DNA from: Lachnospiraceae bacterium
Lineage (GTDB): Bacteria; Bacillota; Clostridia; Lachnospirales; Lachnospiraceae
DNA length: 45,845 nt
Assembly (NCBI GenBank): GCA_024682555.1
Contig: JAIKZD010000038.1
Span: forward strand, 1-45,845
Direction of reading: 5' to 3'
The position numbers and the translations under genes are program-made. A model generated the notes under the pieces. It worked only from the letters and a program-made list of their open reading frames with translations. It searched no databases and was not told the DNA's origin. This document shows, piece after piece, positions 28,179-36,078 of this stretch (position 1 is its first letter; every line of letters starts with the position of its first letter).

Positions 28179-31133
28179 TGTGTAGTCGGCCCTGCGGATG
28201 AGCTCTAACTGAAGATCCCGGTTAAGCTGTGTGAAGTATGCATTATAGCCCGAGATCCTTACCATGAGATCCTTATATTCGTCGGGATGGGCCATGGCGG
28301 CGCGCATTGTATCCGAGGATACGATGTTGAACTGCATCTGCATTCCGCCAAGTTTCGTATAGGCTGCGGCATAATCCGTTATGTGCTTAACGGTCTGTTC
28401 ATGCCTGTCATTAGGCGACGGATTGACCTTTACATTGAAGGCGATATTATTGTTCATGTTGGAGGGATCAAGCCTTGCCACATCCCGTATGTTATCAAGA
28501 AGACTCTTTGACGCACCGGCCTCGGGTGTTAAGCCCGGAGTAAAGGGCATAAAGGCAAGCCTTCCCGAAGGAAGCGCTCCCGTCAGGGAACCGAAAGCCA
28601 CATGGTTGGACATCGACCAGAATCCCGTTGTATAGTGTCCGCCGCGGAAATTTATGTGAGACCAGAAGCATTCCTTCATGAATTTCGTCACCGAATTGGC
28701 CATTTCAACAGCTTCGTCATTTCCGGAGCCGAATTTCGGAACCTCTGTCAGGATGATGTTTCTCATGACTTCATTTCCTTCGAAATTGCTCTTGACCGCA
28801 TCCACCAGCTCGTCAAAAGTATACTGCTTCCGGTCATATACAAGCGTCTTTATGGCCATAAGCGAATCAACGATGTCGGCAAGTCCTATGCAGGCAGTAC
28901 CTGAAGAGTTATACTTTGACCCTCCCTTTGTCGCATCAAGACCCTTTTCAATGCAGCCTGTCATCAATGCGCTCATAAAGGGCGTGGGTCTTATGACGCT
29001 GTGGGCTTCGCCGAGATAATTGTTATATTCACAGGTTGCATCCGCAAGGAAACTGAGCTGCTTGAAAAATGCATCACGGAACTGTTCAAAGGTGGCAAAG
29101 GTGCTTACCTCTCCGGTCTTTGGTCCGACATTCCAGTGCATTAAGGGGTGGTAACCGTTGTACAGTGCCATCTCAAGAGCCGCGACCATATTGAACATCA
29201 TACAGTTGGTATGCCCCATATGTTTTCCGGAAATAGTGGGTTCCACACATCCCGTGGCAGACCAGTCATTGCGGTCTTTCGGATCGTAGTTATGGTCTTT
29301 GAGGGATTCCATAACGACCTCATCATTATGAATCGACGGGGTGGATGTGGTATGGATATTGACCTCACAGAGCCTTTTCAGATAGGTCAGGCTGTTTGCA
29401 CTCTTATTGTATCTTGCGTTAATGTTCGGATCACGCATGCTCAGAATTTCAGTGACCTTAAGGAATATATAGGTCATGTCGCAGACTGCATCCTCTCCAT
29501 CCGGGGTGATCCCTCCGAGGGTGATGGCCTGGTCGGAGGAGCTTCCTCCAAACAGATAATTGCCTATATCGGGAACAAGAGGCACATGATCCTGACAGCG
29601 CAGATAGAAGCATCCCAGAAGCTCGATGACGTGATGAACATACTCTTTTTTCTCATCTTCTGTTTTGAGCTTTGCCATGTCGGAGACAAAATAAGGTTCT
29701 AGCCACTGATCCATTCTTCCAAGGGAAAAACCGGCATTCGTGCTTTCCATGTGAACACCGATCCAGTGTACCCAGATGGCATGCACCGCCTCATCGATAT
29801 TTCTTGCAGGAAACTCGGGTGAATGAGAAACAGCATCTGCTATCACCTGTAATTCGGCCTTACGCTTTTGATCTTTTTCTCTTTCGGCTTCTTCTTTTGC
29901 AAGCTTTGCAAGATTGCGGGCATAAGCGATCATGCCTTCATAGCACGTGATCATCGCCCCGAGGTACTGCTTCTTTTCTTCCGTTATGGAAGGCCCCTTA
30001 TCGATCTCCTGCCTAAGCTCTTCTATGATGCCCGAAAGGCCGAGTCTTAAGAGTTTCGGATAATCAAGTATGGTATGGCTCAGTGCCACAGTCTTCCACA
30101 AAAAACACGCGGCCCAGCGTTCGTCAAGCTTCTGTCCTATGGGCTCGTGATACTTTTTCCTTACGTATTCCCTGAAATTTCTGTCTGCCCAGTATGGGAA
30201 AATGTCCGAATTGAGGGCGTCGATCTCTTCCTGTGTCAGAGGTTCATAGGGCTGCAGCGAGCGCTTGTTTACGGTAAGCAGCTCACCCCAGAACAAAACA
30301 CCCACGCCGTCCGGATATATGGGTACCCCAATCTCCTTGGTGGTGGTGGTTCCTGCCAGAAGATCGTCCTTGCGGATAATGGGTTTCTTATTTTCCATCA
30401 GATATTTAAAGGCCTCTGCCTGTCTGACCTCCGGTACCCAGGGAGTACCGTCGGGCTTATTTTCAAAACCGTTTTTCCTGAAAAAATCAGTCAGAAGCTG
30501 CGCACGCTCCGTGCATACCGCCGGGTTTTTATCCAGATGTATATCAAGAAACCTTCGAAGCCTCGGAAAATCATCCATGGAATACTCAGAAAGATATGGG
30601 TCATTTATGAGACACTTAACTCCCGGATCCACGGAATCAGCCTTCAGATAACTCACGGTTTTCTTCTTGCGCCTGGTTCCTTCAAGGTCGTCAACCATGG
30701 CCTTTCCGCTCACTTCACGCTCTTTGATCTGAGCCTTCATCTGTCTGATCTGCTTGTTCTTCATTAGCACGGATATAAGGAGATTGAAGAATTCCAGATA
30801 ACTCATGTTTCCGCTCATGCTCATTCTGTTTTTAAGCATGAGATTCAGTACCTCATTGGGCGGAAGAGAAGCAAGCTGTGCAAGAACGGAGGTGTCCTGA
30901 AGTGTAAGAAGGGTATCGACTCCCTCGATATTCCCGGATACTTTTGCACGGCCATCCAAAAAGCGGATGCTCTGACAGACCGAGCCGTCCTCGGTGGTGA
31001 GTCCTATGGAAAAATTCATCCATCCGTCCTTTGTTTTTAAATATCTCTGATTTTTCTTAACCTTCGAAAACTCGAATGCAAAAAACTGTAAAACCGAGTG
31101 AGTAAGCAGATTTGCGACTGATGTTTTGCTCAT
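28176..31133 (-). CDS. Glycyl-radical enzyme with an N-terminal SCP2-like domain
   Basis: A 985-residue protein. The C-terminal 810 residues form a glycyl-radical enzyme: catalytic Cys629 with Glu631 in SATGCVEPTISG and radical-bearing Gly962 in VRISGYNAYFTQL. The Cys-Val-Glu arrangement is that of the dehydratase/lyase branch, not pyruvate formate-lyase. Residues about 25-125 resemble an SCP2 sterol-carrier fold: DGWMNFSIGL, a beta stretch, then VDTLLTLQDTSVLAQLASLP and LKNRMSMSGNMSYLEFFNLL. A Lys/Arg-rich linker (about 126-165) joins the two. Such a domain usually binds lipids or other hydrophobic molecules, so a hydrophobic substrate is a reasonable inference, but the reaction is unknown. 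ATG 31133 has AAGGAG six nt upstream and lies 10 nt after its activase gene; translation from further upstream would run into the activase. The protein needs anaerobic conditions. Confidence 0.9.
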   Translation of the reverse strand: MSKTSVANLLTHSVLQFFAFEFSKVKKNQRYLKTKDGWMNFSIGLTTEDGSVCQSIRFLDGRAKVSGNIEGVDTLLTLQDTSVLAQLASLPPNEVLNLMLKNRMSMSGNMSYLEFFNLLISVLMKNKQIRQMKAQIKEREVSGKAMVDDLEGTRRKKKTVSYLKADSVDPGVKCLINDPYLSEYSMDDFPRLRRFLDIHLDKNPAVCTERAQLLTDFFRKNGFENKPDGTPWVPEVRQAEAFKYLMENKKPIIRKDDLLAGTTTTKEIGVPIYPDGVGVLFWGELLTVNKRSLQPYEPLTQEEIDALNSDIFPYWADRNFREYVRKKYHEPIGQKLDERWAACFLWKTVALSHTILDYPKLLRLGLSGIIEELRQEIDKGPSITEEKKQYLGAMITCYEGMIAYARNLAKLAKEEAEREKDQKRKAELQVIADAVSHSPEFPARNIDEAVHAIWVHWIGVHMESTNAGFSLGRMDQWLEPYFVSDMAKLKTEDEKKEYVHHVIELLGCFYLRCQDHVPLVPDIGNYLFGGSSSDQAITLGGITPDGEDAVCDMTYIFLKVTEILSMRDPNINARYNKSANSLTYLKRLCEVNIHTTSTPSIHNDEVVMESLKDHNYDPKDRNDWSATGCVEPTISGKHMGHTNCMMFNMVAALEMALYNGYHPLMHWNVGPKTGEVSTFATFEQFRDAFFKQLSFLADATCEYNNYLGEAHSVIRPTPFMSALMTGCIEKGLDATKGGSKYNSSGTACIGLADIVDSLMAIKTLVYDRKQYTFDELVDAVKSNFEGNEVMRNIILTEVPKFGSGNDEAVEMANSVTKFMKECFWSHINFRGGHYTTGFWSMSNHVAFGSLTGALPSGRLAFMPFTPGLTPEAGASKSLLDNIRDVARLDPSNMNNNIAFNVKVNPSPNDRHEQTVKHITDYAAAYTKLGGMQMQFNIVSSDTMRAAMAHPDEYKDLMVRISGYNAYFTQLNRDLQLELIRRADYT

Positions 31134-31143
31134 TTTGTTCTCC

Positions 31144-32055
31144 TTAGCAGGCGATGTTTCGTTTTCTGAATATTTCCTTACAGTGCTCCAGCTTCTCTTC
31201 CGTCTGCCAGTGCTCTGTCCGTATGAGATCATTTTTTGCTGCTGTCCCGAGTCCTTCCGCTTTTTTATACCAGGTGGGATTGTAGGGCAGAAGCTCGGTC
31301 TCCGATATCCCGATTTTTACATAAAGATCAGCTATGGCGCTTAAGTTTTCATCGGTATCGGTGATGCCCGGGATTAAAGGTGTACGTGTCATAAAGAAAA
31401 AAAAGTCGAATCTGGAATCCTTATAAACGCGCTGTAAGTTCTTTAGGATCAGGTCATTGGGAACACCGCAGTATTTAATATGCGCATCCCTGTCAATAAG
31501 CTTTATGTCCATATAGATCCCGGACAGACTGGGATAAAGATGTCTCCGGACTTTTTCATAATTGAAATGACCGCTGGTTTCCAGATAAACTTTTATTCCT
31601 TTCAAATAAAGCTGCGATGCCAGCTCACCGCACCACTCCGGAAACATTGCGGCTTCCCCGCCCGTCAGGGTGACTCCGCCGCCTGATATATCATAGAAAG
31701 GCTTGTCCTTAAGGCATTTTTCGACGATGGATTCTATGCTCATCTCTGTTCCGAGGCGTTCAAGACATTTCGGAGGACATTTTTCCACACAGGAAAAACA
31801 GCGGACGCATTTTGAACGGTCAACTATGCCCGGATGATCGGGCGATGCAGCCTGTTTTTCGCAGACGCTCTCGCAAGTCCTGCATCCGATGCACTTATCC
31901 GGGGATACAAAAAGCTCAGCCTCCGTTTTTTTTCCCTCGGGATTATGGCACCACACGCAGTCAAGGGGGCAGCCCTTTACAAATACCGCAGTCCGTATGC
32001 CGGGGCCGTCATCCAGAGAGTTTCCTTTTAAATTCAGGATCAAAGGTGTATTCAT
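31144..32055 (-). CDS. Glycyl-radical enzyme activating enzyme (radical SAM)
   Basis: This 303-residue protein generates the glycyl radical in the enzyme encoded just downstream. It has the radical-SAM cluster CxxxCxxC (Cys29, Cys33, Cys36 in GCPLDCVWCHNPEG), then two ferredoxin-type clusters (Cys55/58/61/65 and Cys83/86/89/93), and TLTGGEAAMFPEW and DIKLID motifs of the activase family. The ferredoxin insert is typical of activases for dehydratase/lyase-type glycyl-radical enzymes. There is no Shine-Dalgarno at ATG 32055; TATAAT lies 7 nt upstream, so a leaderless transcript is possible besides read-through from the DUF4003 gene 64 nt away. Confidence 0.95.
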   Translation of the reverse strand: MNTPLILNLKGNSLDDGPGIRTAVFVKGCPLDCVWCHNPEGKKTEAELFVSPDKCIGCRTCESVCEKQAASPDHPGIVDRSKCVRCFSCVEKCPPKCLERLGTEMSIESIVEKCLKDKPFYDISGGGVTLTGGEAAMFPEWCGELASQLYLKGIKVYLETSGHFNYEKVRRHLYPSLSGIYMDIKLIDRDAHIKYCGVPNDLILKNLQRVYKDSRFDFFFFMTRTPLIPGITDTDENLSAIADLYVKIGISETELLPYNPTWYKKAEGLGTAAKNDLIRTEHWQTEEKLEHCKEIFRKRNIAC

Positions 32056-32062
32056 ATATACA

Positions 32063-32091
32063 ATTATAGCCTATAAAGCCTTCGCTGACTA
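32063..32091 (-). promoter_or_regulatory. Candidate internal promoter directly before the activase gene
   Basis: On the minus strand TATAAT (32063-32068) has a weak -35, TAGTCA (32086-32091), 17 bp upstream. Only 7 nt separate TATAAT from ATG 32055. Confidence 0.45.
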
Positions 32092-32119
32092 CAGGATCGT
32101 TCTCCCGGATCAGGTGCAC

Positions 32120-33115
32120 TCAGTGTGAGGATGAAGCGACCGTAGTGGTTGTGATTATAACCATCATTGTTATAAGAATAGCCGTCTGAAGCGCAACAAC
32201 CCTTCCTATCTCTCCGCCGATCGCCGATGTATTCGTTTTGCCCTCTCCCGAAAGGTATGAGCCCGAAACCAGCATTGTTCCGAACATCAGCCTGGTCTCC
32301 CTGCCCATATCAAACATGCCGAAACCTTTTTTACCTTTCAGAAAACCGGATACCTCTATGATCTCCGAAACTATCTCGTCTTTATCCGCATCAATATCCG
32401 TCAACGCTCCAAGGGATGCCAGTTCATACTCTTTGCCGTATTTTGCTCCTGCATCCTTAAATGCCTTAAGCAGACCAAGCGCTCTTTCACATTTTTCCTC
32501 CGCACTTCCATCAAAAGCCGTAAGGACCTGCGCCAGGGAATATATAGCATTATCATGAAATGAAATATTCTTTTTTAATATCTGATATGACTGTTCGATC
32601 TCAGTCAGGATATCCTCCACGCTCTTGTCGATCATGGCTAAAAGCACGGCAAAGCAGGTATCCTCATCCGAAGTGAGGAAAGGATGCTCTTTTTTCATCC
32701 CCTTAAGGAGCTCATACATCTTATCGATCAGTCTGTCCGCTTCCGAATATTTGCCCTGATCAACAATGCTCATTGCCGCAAGCACTTTGTAGGAAGAGCC
32801 GAAAATCCTGCCCTTCTTGAGCCTGTCATAGACGTCAAAGAGTTCCTCCATATATTCCCCGGGTTTTCCGCTTAAAGCCATCTTCGCTGAGATCATGATC
32901 TCAGCATATGACCTGAACTCCGAAAAGATTCCTTTTCTTTCTTTGAGAAGTTTCTTAGCTTCCTTTAAAAGATCGACATCCACGGCTTTATCCTTTTCGG
33001 CATAAGCTGCTGCCGCAACGGCATTTGTAAGACTGTGCTCGAATCTGAAGTTTTTGCACATGATCCTCTGGTTCTCCGCAAGTAAGGCACTTCTTCTTTC
33101 GATTATCTCTCTCAT
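32120..33115 (-). CDS. DUF4003 family protein
   Basis: A 331-residue, largely helical protein starting MREIIERRSALLAENQRIMCKNFRFEHSLTN..., which I recognise as the DUF4003 family of Firmicutes; no function is established. Helical repeats dominate (for example FSEFRSYAEIMISAKMAL and SVEDILTEIEQSYQILKKN). The C-terminal 40 residues contain a hydrophobic run (ALQTAILITMMVIITTTTVAS) that could be a membrane anchor, ending in SSSH. GGGAG lies upstream of ATG 33115. It is located between a zinc-ribbon gene (56 nt upstream) and the glycyl-radical activase, in the same direction. Confidence 0.85.
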   Translation of the reverse strand: MREIIERRSALLAENQRIMCKNFRFEHSLTNAVAAAAYAEKDKAVDVDLLKEAKKLLKERKGIFSEFRSYAEIMISAKMALSGKPGEYMEELFDVYDRLKKGRIFGSSYKVLAAMSIVDQGKYSEADRLIDKMYELLKGMKKEHPFLTSDEDTCFAVLLAMIDKSVEDILTEIEQSYQILKKNISFHDNAIYSLAQVLTAFDGSAEEKCERALGLLKAFKDAGAKYGKEYELASLGALTDIDADKDEIVSEIIEVSGFLKGKKGFGMFDMGRETRLMFGTMLVSGSYLSGEGKTNTSAIGGEIGRVVALQTAILITMMVIITTTTVASSSH

Positions 33116-33171
33116 GATATCTGTCTCCCTATTATTTAAAGATTTTTTGGAAAGTCCGATCCCCCGAATGC

Positions 33172-33390
33172 TTATCCGAAAAATTCGATCTTATAGCCGC
33201 ATCCGCCCTCCTTTTTCTCACAGATGGCAAAGTCCTTTGATACGTCCGCATTAAAGATTCTATGGCAATTCGGACATTCTACCGGCATATACTGGGCACC
33301 GCTGTTTGCCTGTCCGTTACGGTCTCCCTTCCCGCCGTTTACCGATTCAAGACTCTTCATGTCCACACTCTTACCTTTTTCCACTTTCAT
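33172..33390 (-). CDS. Small zinc-ribbon protein
   Basis: The 72-residue protein has a flexible Gly/Asn-rich N-terminus and a C-terminal zinc-ribbon-like segment: CPNC (residues 39-42) then CEKKEGGCGYKIEFFG, giving two Cys pairs. I recognise no family beyond this. ATG 33390 is preceded by AAAGGAGG at short spacing (2 nt); an internal ATG at 33360 is an alternative. It is the first gene after the promoter at 33513 and heads the probable operon with DUF4003, activase and glycyl-radical enzyme. Confidence 0.72.
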   Translation of the reverse strand: MKVEKGKSVDMKSLESVNGGKGDRNGQANSGAQYMPVECPNCHRIFNADVSKDFAICEKKEGGCGYKIEFFG

Positions 33391-33512
33391 ATCCTCCTTT
33401 CATCATCCCGGCTGACACAAACCATATCCGCGATCACCGCTTATGATCCCGGAGCCGGGTCAGGTCCGTTTCACGGTATTCATTGACTCAAACATAATTT
33501 TACCCTCTTATG

Positions 33513-33541
33513 TTTATACGGATAAAATCAGAGTATGTCAA
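33513..33541 (-). promoter_or_regulatory. Promoter of the zinc-ribbon/DUF4003/glycyl-radical operon
   Basis: On the minus strand TTGACA (33536-33541) and TATAAA (33513-33518) are separated by 17 bp. The leader to ATG 33390 is about 115 nt. Confidence 0.78.
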
Positions 33542-33641
33542 ATAAACATGTTATATGAAAAAATGGATTTTTTTCAAACCCGTTCGTTATATATACCGGG
33601 AGACAAAAACAATGATTCATTACGGAAAGGACGGTGAAAAT

Positions 33642-33821
33642 ATGGGACAGGGATTTTTTGAATCTGATGAAGCCTACAGGGCCAGAATGTTAAATGAGCG
33701 CGGAGAAGCAGCAGGCGTTACCCGGGGATTCTTCGAATCATCACAAATATATGCTCCTCATCATCAAGCAGCAAAAAAGTCACCACCGCCATCAGGCAGG
33801 ATCTGTAATAAGCATCCATAG
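33642..33821 (+). CDS. Small protein with two GFFES motifs
   Basis: From ATG 33642 the frame encodes 59 residues, starting MGQGFFESDEAYRARMLNER. The GFFES motif occurs twice (residues 4-8 and 29-33), each time followed by a short Tyr-containing stretch, with a Pro/Lys-rich tail. AAAGGAC is 12 nt or so upstream, longer than usual. The in-frame extension back to 33555 looks non-coding, apart from a possible ATG at 33612. The internal repeat and good codon use suggest a real gene, but I recognise no family. A hairpin at 34018 may end the transcript. Confidence 0.5.
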   Translation: MGQGFFESDEAYRARMLNERGEAAGVTRGFFESSQIYAPHHQAAKKSPPPSGRICNKHP

Positions 33822-34141
33822 AGTCAAAAAAGCCTGACATTATCGAAAATCCGGCTAAAAACCATGTTACCGTTCAAATCAGGGCATTCTCTGTCTTAAA
33901 AACGCAGAAAAAGCCACTACAGTCATAACAGTATGACTGCCAATTCTTATATATATCCGTTATTCTGTTTTAAGGTTTTCTTATAAACCTTCTCTTTAAA
34001 TCTACATTTCCAGGGATGGATGATCCTTTATCATCCGTTTTCGATACGAAGCGTCTGTTCCCCTTCACGTAATGCGCTAAATTCCGGGAACATTGACGCC
34101 AATAACTACAAGGCCATAAATGTCTGTTCTTTTATCTAAGG
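33822..34141. other. Gene-free stretch with three small inverted repeats
   Basis: I see no gene. Three inverted repeats are present: CAGTCAT/ATGACTG around 33921-33940, AAGGTTT/AAACCTT at 33972-33991, and GGATGAT/ATCATCC at 34018-34036 followed by GTTTTC. The last could be a weak plus-strand terminator for the small GFFES gene. Confidence 0.4.
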
Positions 34142-34687
34142 TCAATCCTCCCCGACAAGGTGAACGGTCATATACTCATGTCCCGTTGCCGGAAGGAATT
34201 TCTCTGTCACATCAGCCGTTTTCATCTTAAGGCTCGATGTACATACGCAAGGATGGCATCCTAGATATTCCCCCTTAAGTACATCTTCATCTATCAACAG
34301 CTGTACCGCATGATCCTTGTCATTCATCAGTCCCATGACACTGACCGCACCGGGTTCTATATCAAGATATCTAAGCATATCCTCCGGCTCTGCGAAGGAG
34401 AGTCTCGCCGAATTTATCTGGGATGACAGTTCCTTTGTCTTGAACTTCTTATCTCCCGGCATCATGAGAAGATAGAATTTCGTCTTCTGCCTGTTGCATA
34501 GAAACAGGTTCTTACATATCAGAACCCCGAGTATCCCATCTATCTCATTACAGGCTTCCATATTGTCGGCAGGCTCATGGTCTGTCCGTTTATACTCTAT
34601 CCCGAGATCATCAAGAAAATCGTATGTCCTTATCTCTCTTGAAAGTCTTCCCGCCGTATTCTCCGGTCTTCCGTCATATAACTCCAT
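34142..34687 (-). CDS. Free-standing prolyl-tRNA editing (YbaK/PrdX-type) protein
   Basis: The 181-residue protein matches the YbaK/ProX/PrdX family: DFLDDLGIEYKRTDHEPADNMEAC at the N-terminus, an invariant-type Lys in GVLICKNLFLCNRQKTKFYLLMMPG, RLSFAEPEDMLRYLDIEPGAVSVMGLMND, and the C-terminal GCHPCVCTSSLKM. PrdX-type members hydrolyse Ala-tRNA(Pro) or related mischarged tRNA in trans. ATG 34687 is chosen over the TTG three codons earlier because AGGAG lies 10 nt before ATG and only one before TTG. The 92-nt leader begins right at a compact structured element (34719-34777), suggesting cis-regulation. Confidence 0.9.
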   Translation of the reverse strand: MELYDGRPENTAGRLSREIRTYDFLDDLGIEYKRTDHEPADNMEACNEIDGILGVLICKNLFLCNRQKTKFYLLMMPGDKKFKTKELSSQINSARLSFAEPEDMLRYLDIEPGAVSVMGLMNDKDHAVQLLIDEDVLKGEYLGCHPCVCTSSLKMKTADVTEKFLPATGHEYMTVHLVGED

Positions 34688-34718
34688 CTTAAGCAATCTC
34701 CTAAGGCAATAATATAAC

Positions 34719-34777
34719 GAGCCTTCGTTGGAGACCCGGGAGATAGCAACCGCTACCCCTGCCGAGGGTGAAGGCTC
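34719..34777 (-). ncRNA. Compact structured leader RNA, possible riboswitch, upstream of the prolyl-tRNA editing gene
   Basis: In minus-strand RNA a perfect 8-bp closing stem (GAGCCTTC with GAAGGCTC) frames a 59-nt element. Inside, ACCC can pair with GGGT, and GGGGTAGC with GCTATCTCC around a GGTT loop. A 7-nt bulge CTCCAAC on the 3' side could pair with the loop (GTTG with CAAC) as a pseudoknot. The predicted promoter at 34787 would start transcription 2-4 nt before the element, which supports this strand. I could not match it to a riboswitch class I know; it is not a T-box by length or motifs. Confidence 0.6.
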
Positions 34778-34786
34778 ATTGTATAA

Positions 34787-34815
34787 ATAGTACTCTACTT
34801 ATAAGCGATTGTAAA
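34787..34815 (-). promoter_or_regulatory. Promoter of the prolyl-tRNA editing gene
   Basis: Minus-strand TTTACA (34810-34815) and TACTAT (34787-34792), 17-bp spacing. The expected start point is about 34780, just before the structured leader. Confidence 0.6.
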
Positions 34816-34888
34816 GATTTGGCTTATTACAATGGTGCCATGAGAGCATGGAATAATCTTTAATCTTCTGAAGTAATTAACTCCTCAA

Positions 34889-34917
34889 TTGCAATCAACT
34901 AACGCCTGTGTTATACT
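34889..34917 (+). promoter_or_regulatory. Promoter of the Rpn-family gene
   Basis: TTGCAA (34889-34894) and TATACT (34912-34917) with 17-bp spacing; the leader to ATG 35041 is about 117 nt. The segment between this and the divergent promoter at 34787 holds nothing else I can identify. Confidence 0.6.
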
Positions 34918-35040
34918 AACCAATATCAATGTAATTGGCATATCATTTTTCTTATTGTGCGTTTGCACTAACAGATCCGGCGACATCACTTCGCCACAGA
35001 TACCAATACCATTACATGAAAATAATTAAAGAAAGGACAA

Positions 35041-35961
35041 ATGCGTATGGCAAAAGAAAAACAATTGAATACTGTGAGTGAGGCAAAGGAACCGGTTTAT
35101 ATCAATGCAACCGGCAATCTTATGTATAAGTTCACTAACGATGGCATGTTTCATGTTGTTCTTCAGAGAAATGAAAAAGTGCTGAGGGGCCTGATCGGTA
35201 GTCTCCTTCACTTAAAGCAGGAAGAGATCCGGACGGTTGAGATAATGAATCCCCTTATGCCCGGACAGGTCATCAGTGACAAGGACATAATCCTTGATAT
35301 CAGAGTCATCCTTAATGATGCAGAGATCATCAACCTTGAGATGCAGGTTGCAAAAACGGAAAACTGGCCAGAAAGATCACTTACCTATCTCTGCAGAAAT
35401 TATGATCAGCTTAAAGCGGGTGAGGACTATGATAAGATAAAGCCCTGTCTGCATATCGGGATATTGGACTTTGTCCTCTTTGATGATGATGAAGACCGTG
35501 AATTCTATTCAAAGTACCGATTGAAGAATGTTAAAAACCGGCGCCTGTATACTACCAAATTCGGGATAAATGTGTTAAATTTAAGGCACATAGAATATGC
35601 CACACCCGAAGATAAAGAAGACGGGCTTGACATATGGGCACGGGCATTCATAGCTGAAACCTGGGAGGAACTTAAGATGCTGGCAGAGAAATATGAAAAC
35701 ATAAAAGAAGTCGCGACCTCTATCTATGATGTTTCAGAAGACGAGGCTGTCAAGCTGCTGCTTGAAGCCAGGGAACGTTATGAAAGAGATATGCTGAATA
35801 GTCACAATTCCGGTGTTAGAAAGGGTATTCAACAAGGTATCCGACAGGAACAGGCAAATACCAGGCGGGAAAAAGAACGGGCTGATAAGGCCGAAGAACA
35901 GTTGAAAAAGGCAGAGGCACGTATAAAGGAGCTTGAAGAATCCATTAAGAATAAACTCTGA
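35041..35961 (+). CDS. Rpn-family (PD-(D/E)XK) nuclease / putative transposase
   Basis: This 306-residue protein fits the Rpn family of recombination-promoting nucleases (PD-(D/E)XK transposase-like). The N-terminal part has FTNDGMFHVVLQ, then ILDIRVILNDAEIINLEMQVAKT, giving the Asp and the Glu-x-Gln of the nuclease core, followed by RSLTYLCRNYDQLKAGEDY and the usual IGILDFVLF strand. The last 60 residues (about 245-306) form a charged coiled coil (QEQANTRREKERADKAEEQLKK). AAAGG precedes ATG 35041. No terminal inverted repeats or target duplications are visible around it, so it is a stand-alone gene, not a complete insertion sequence. It ends at a clear terminator. Confidence 0.9.
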   Translation: MRMAKEKQLNTVSEAKEPVYINATGNLMYKFTNDGMFHVVLQRNEKVLRGLIGSLLHLKQEEIRTVEIMNPLMPGQVISDKDIILDIRVILNDAEIINLEMQVAKTENWPERSLTYLCRNYDQLKAGEDYDKIKPCLHIGILDFVLFDDDEDREFYSKYRLKNVKNRRLYTTKFGINVLNLRHIEYATPEDKEDGLDIWARAFIAETWEELKMLAEKYENIKEVATSIYDVSEDEAVKLLLEARERYERDMLNSHNSGVRKGIQQGIRQEQANTRREKERADKAEEQLKKAEARIKELEESIKNKL

Positions 35962-35964
35962 CAT

Positions 35965-35999
35965 AAGGAACTTCCGGCGATCACCGCCGGGAGTTCCTT
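35965..35999 (+). terminator. Terminator of the Rpn-family gene
   Basis: A 15-bp stem (AAGGAACTTCCGGCG and its complement with one G-T pair) and ATCAC loop begin 4 nt after the stop. The T-run is weak. Confidence 0.75.
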
Positions 36000-36029
36000 G
36001 ATATTCGTGTGTCCAATGTGCAGATCAAT

Positions 36030-36074
36030 AAAAAGAGCCCGATTTCCGGAAACCCCTGAAATCAAGCCCTTTTC
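36030..36074 (-). terminator. Terminator of tRNA-Thr
   Basis: Minus-strand RNA reads AAAAGGGCTTGATTTC, an 11-13-nt loop, GAAATCGGGCTCTTTTTATT. The stem has a few mismatches but is followed by a good U-run. It begins 5 nt after the tRNA 3' end. Confidence 0.75.
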
Positions 36075-36078
36075 ACTC

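Noticed and set aside
34719..34777. T-box leader
   Set aside because: It is only 59 nt, lacks the conserved T-box sequence and a specifier stem, and has no antiterminator alternative.
35041..35961. Insertion sequence around the Rpn-family gene
   Set aside because: I found no terminal inverted repeats or target-site duplication; the gene has its own promoter and terminator.
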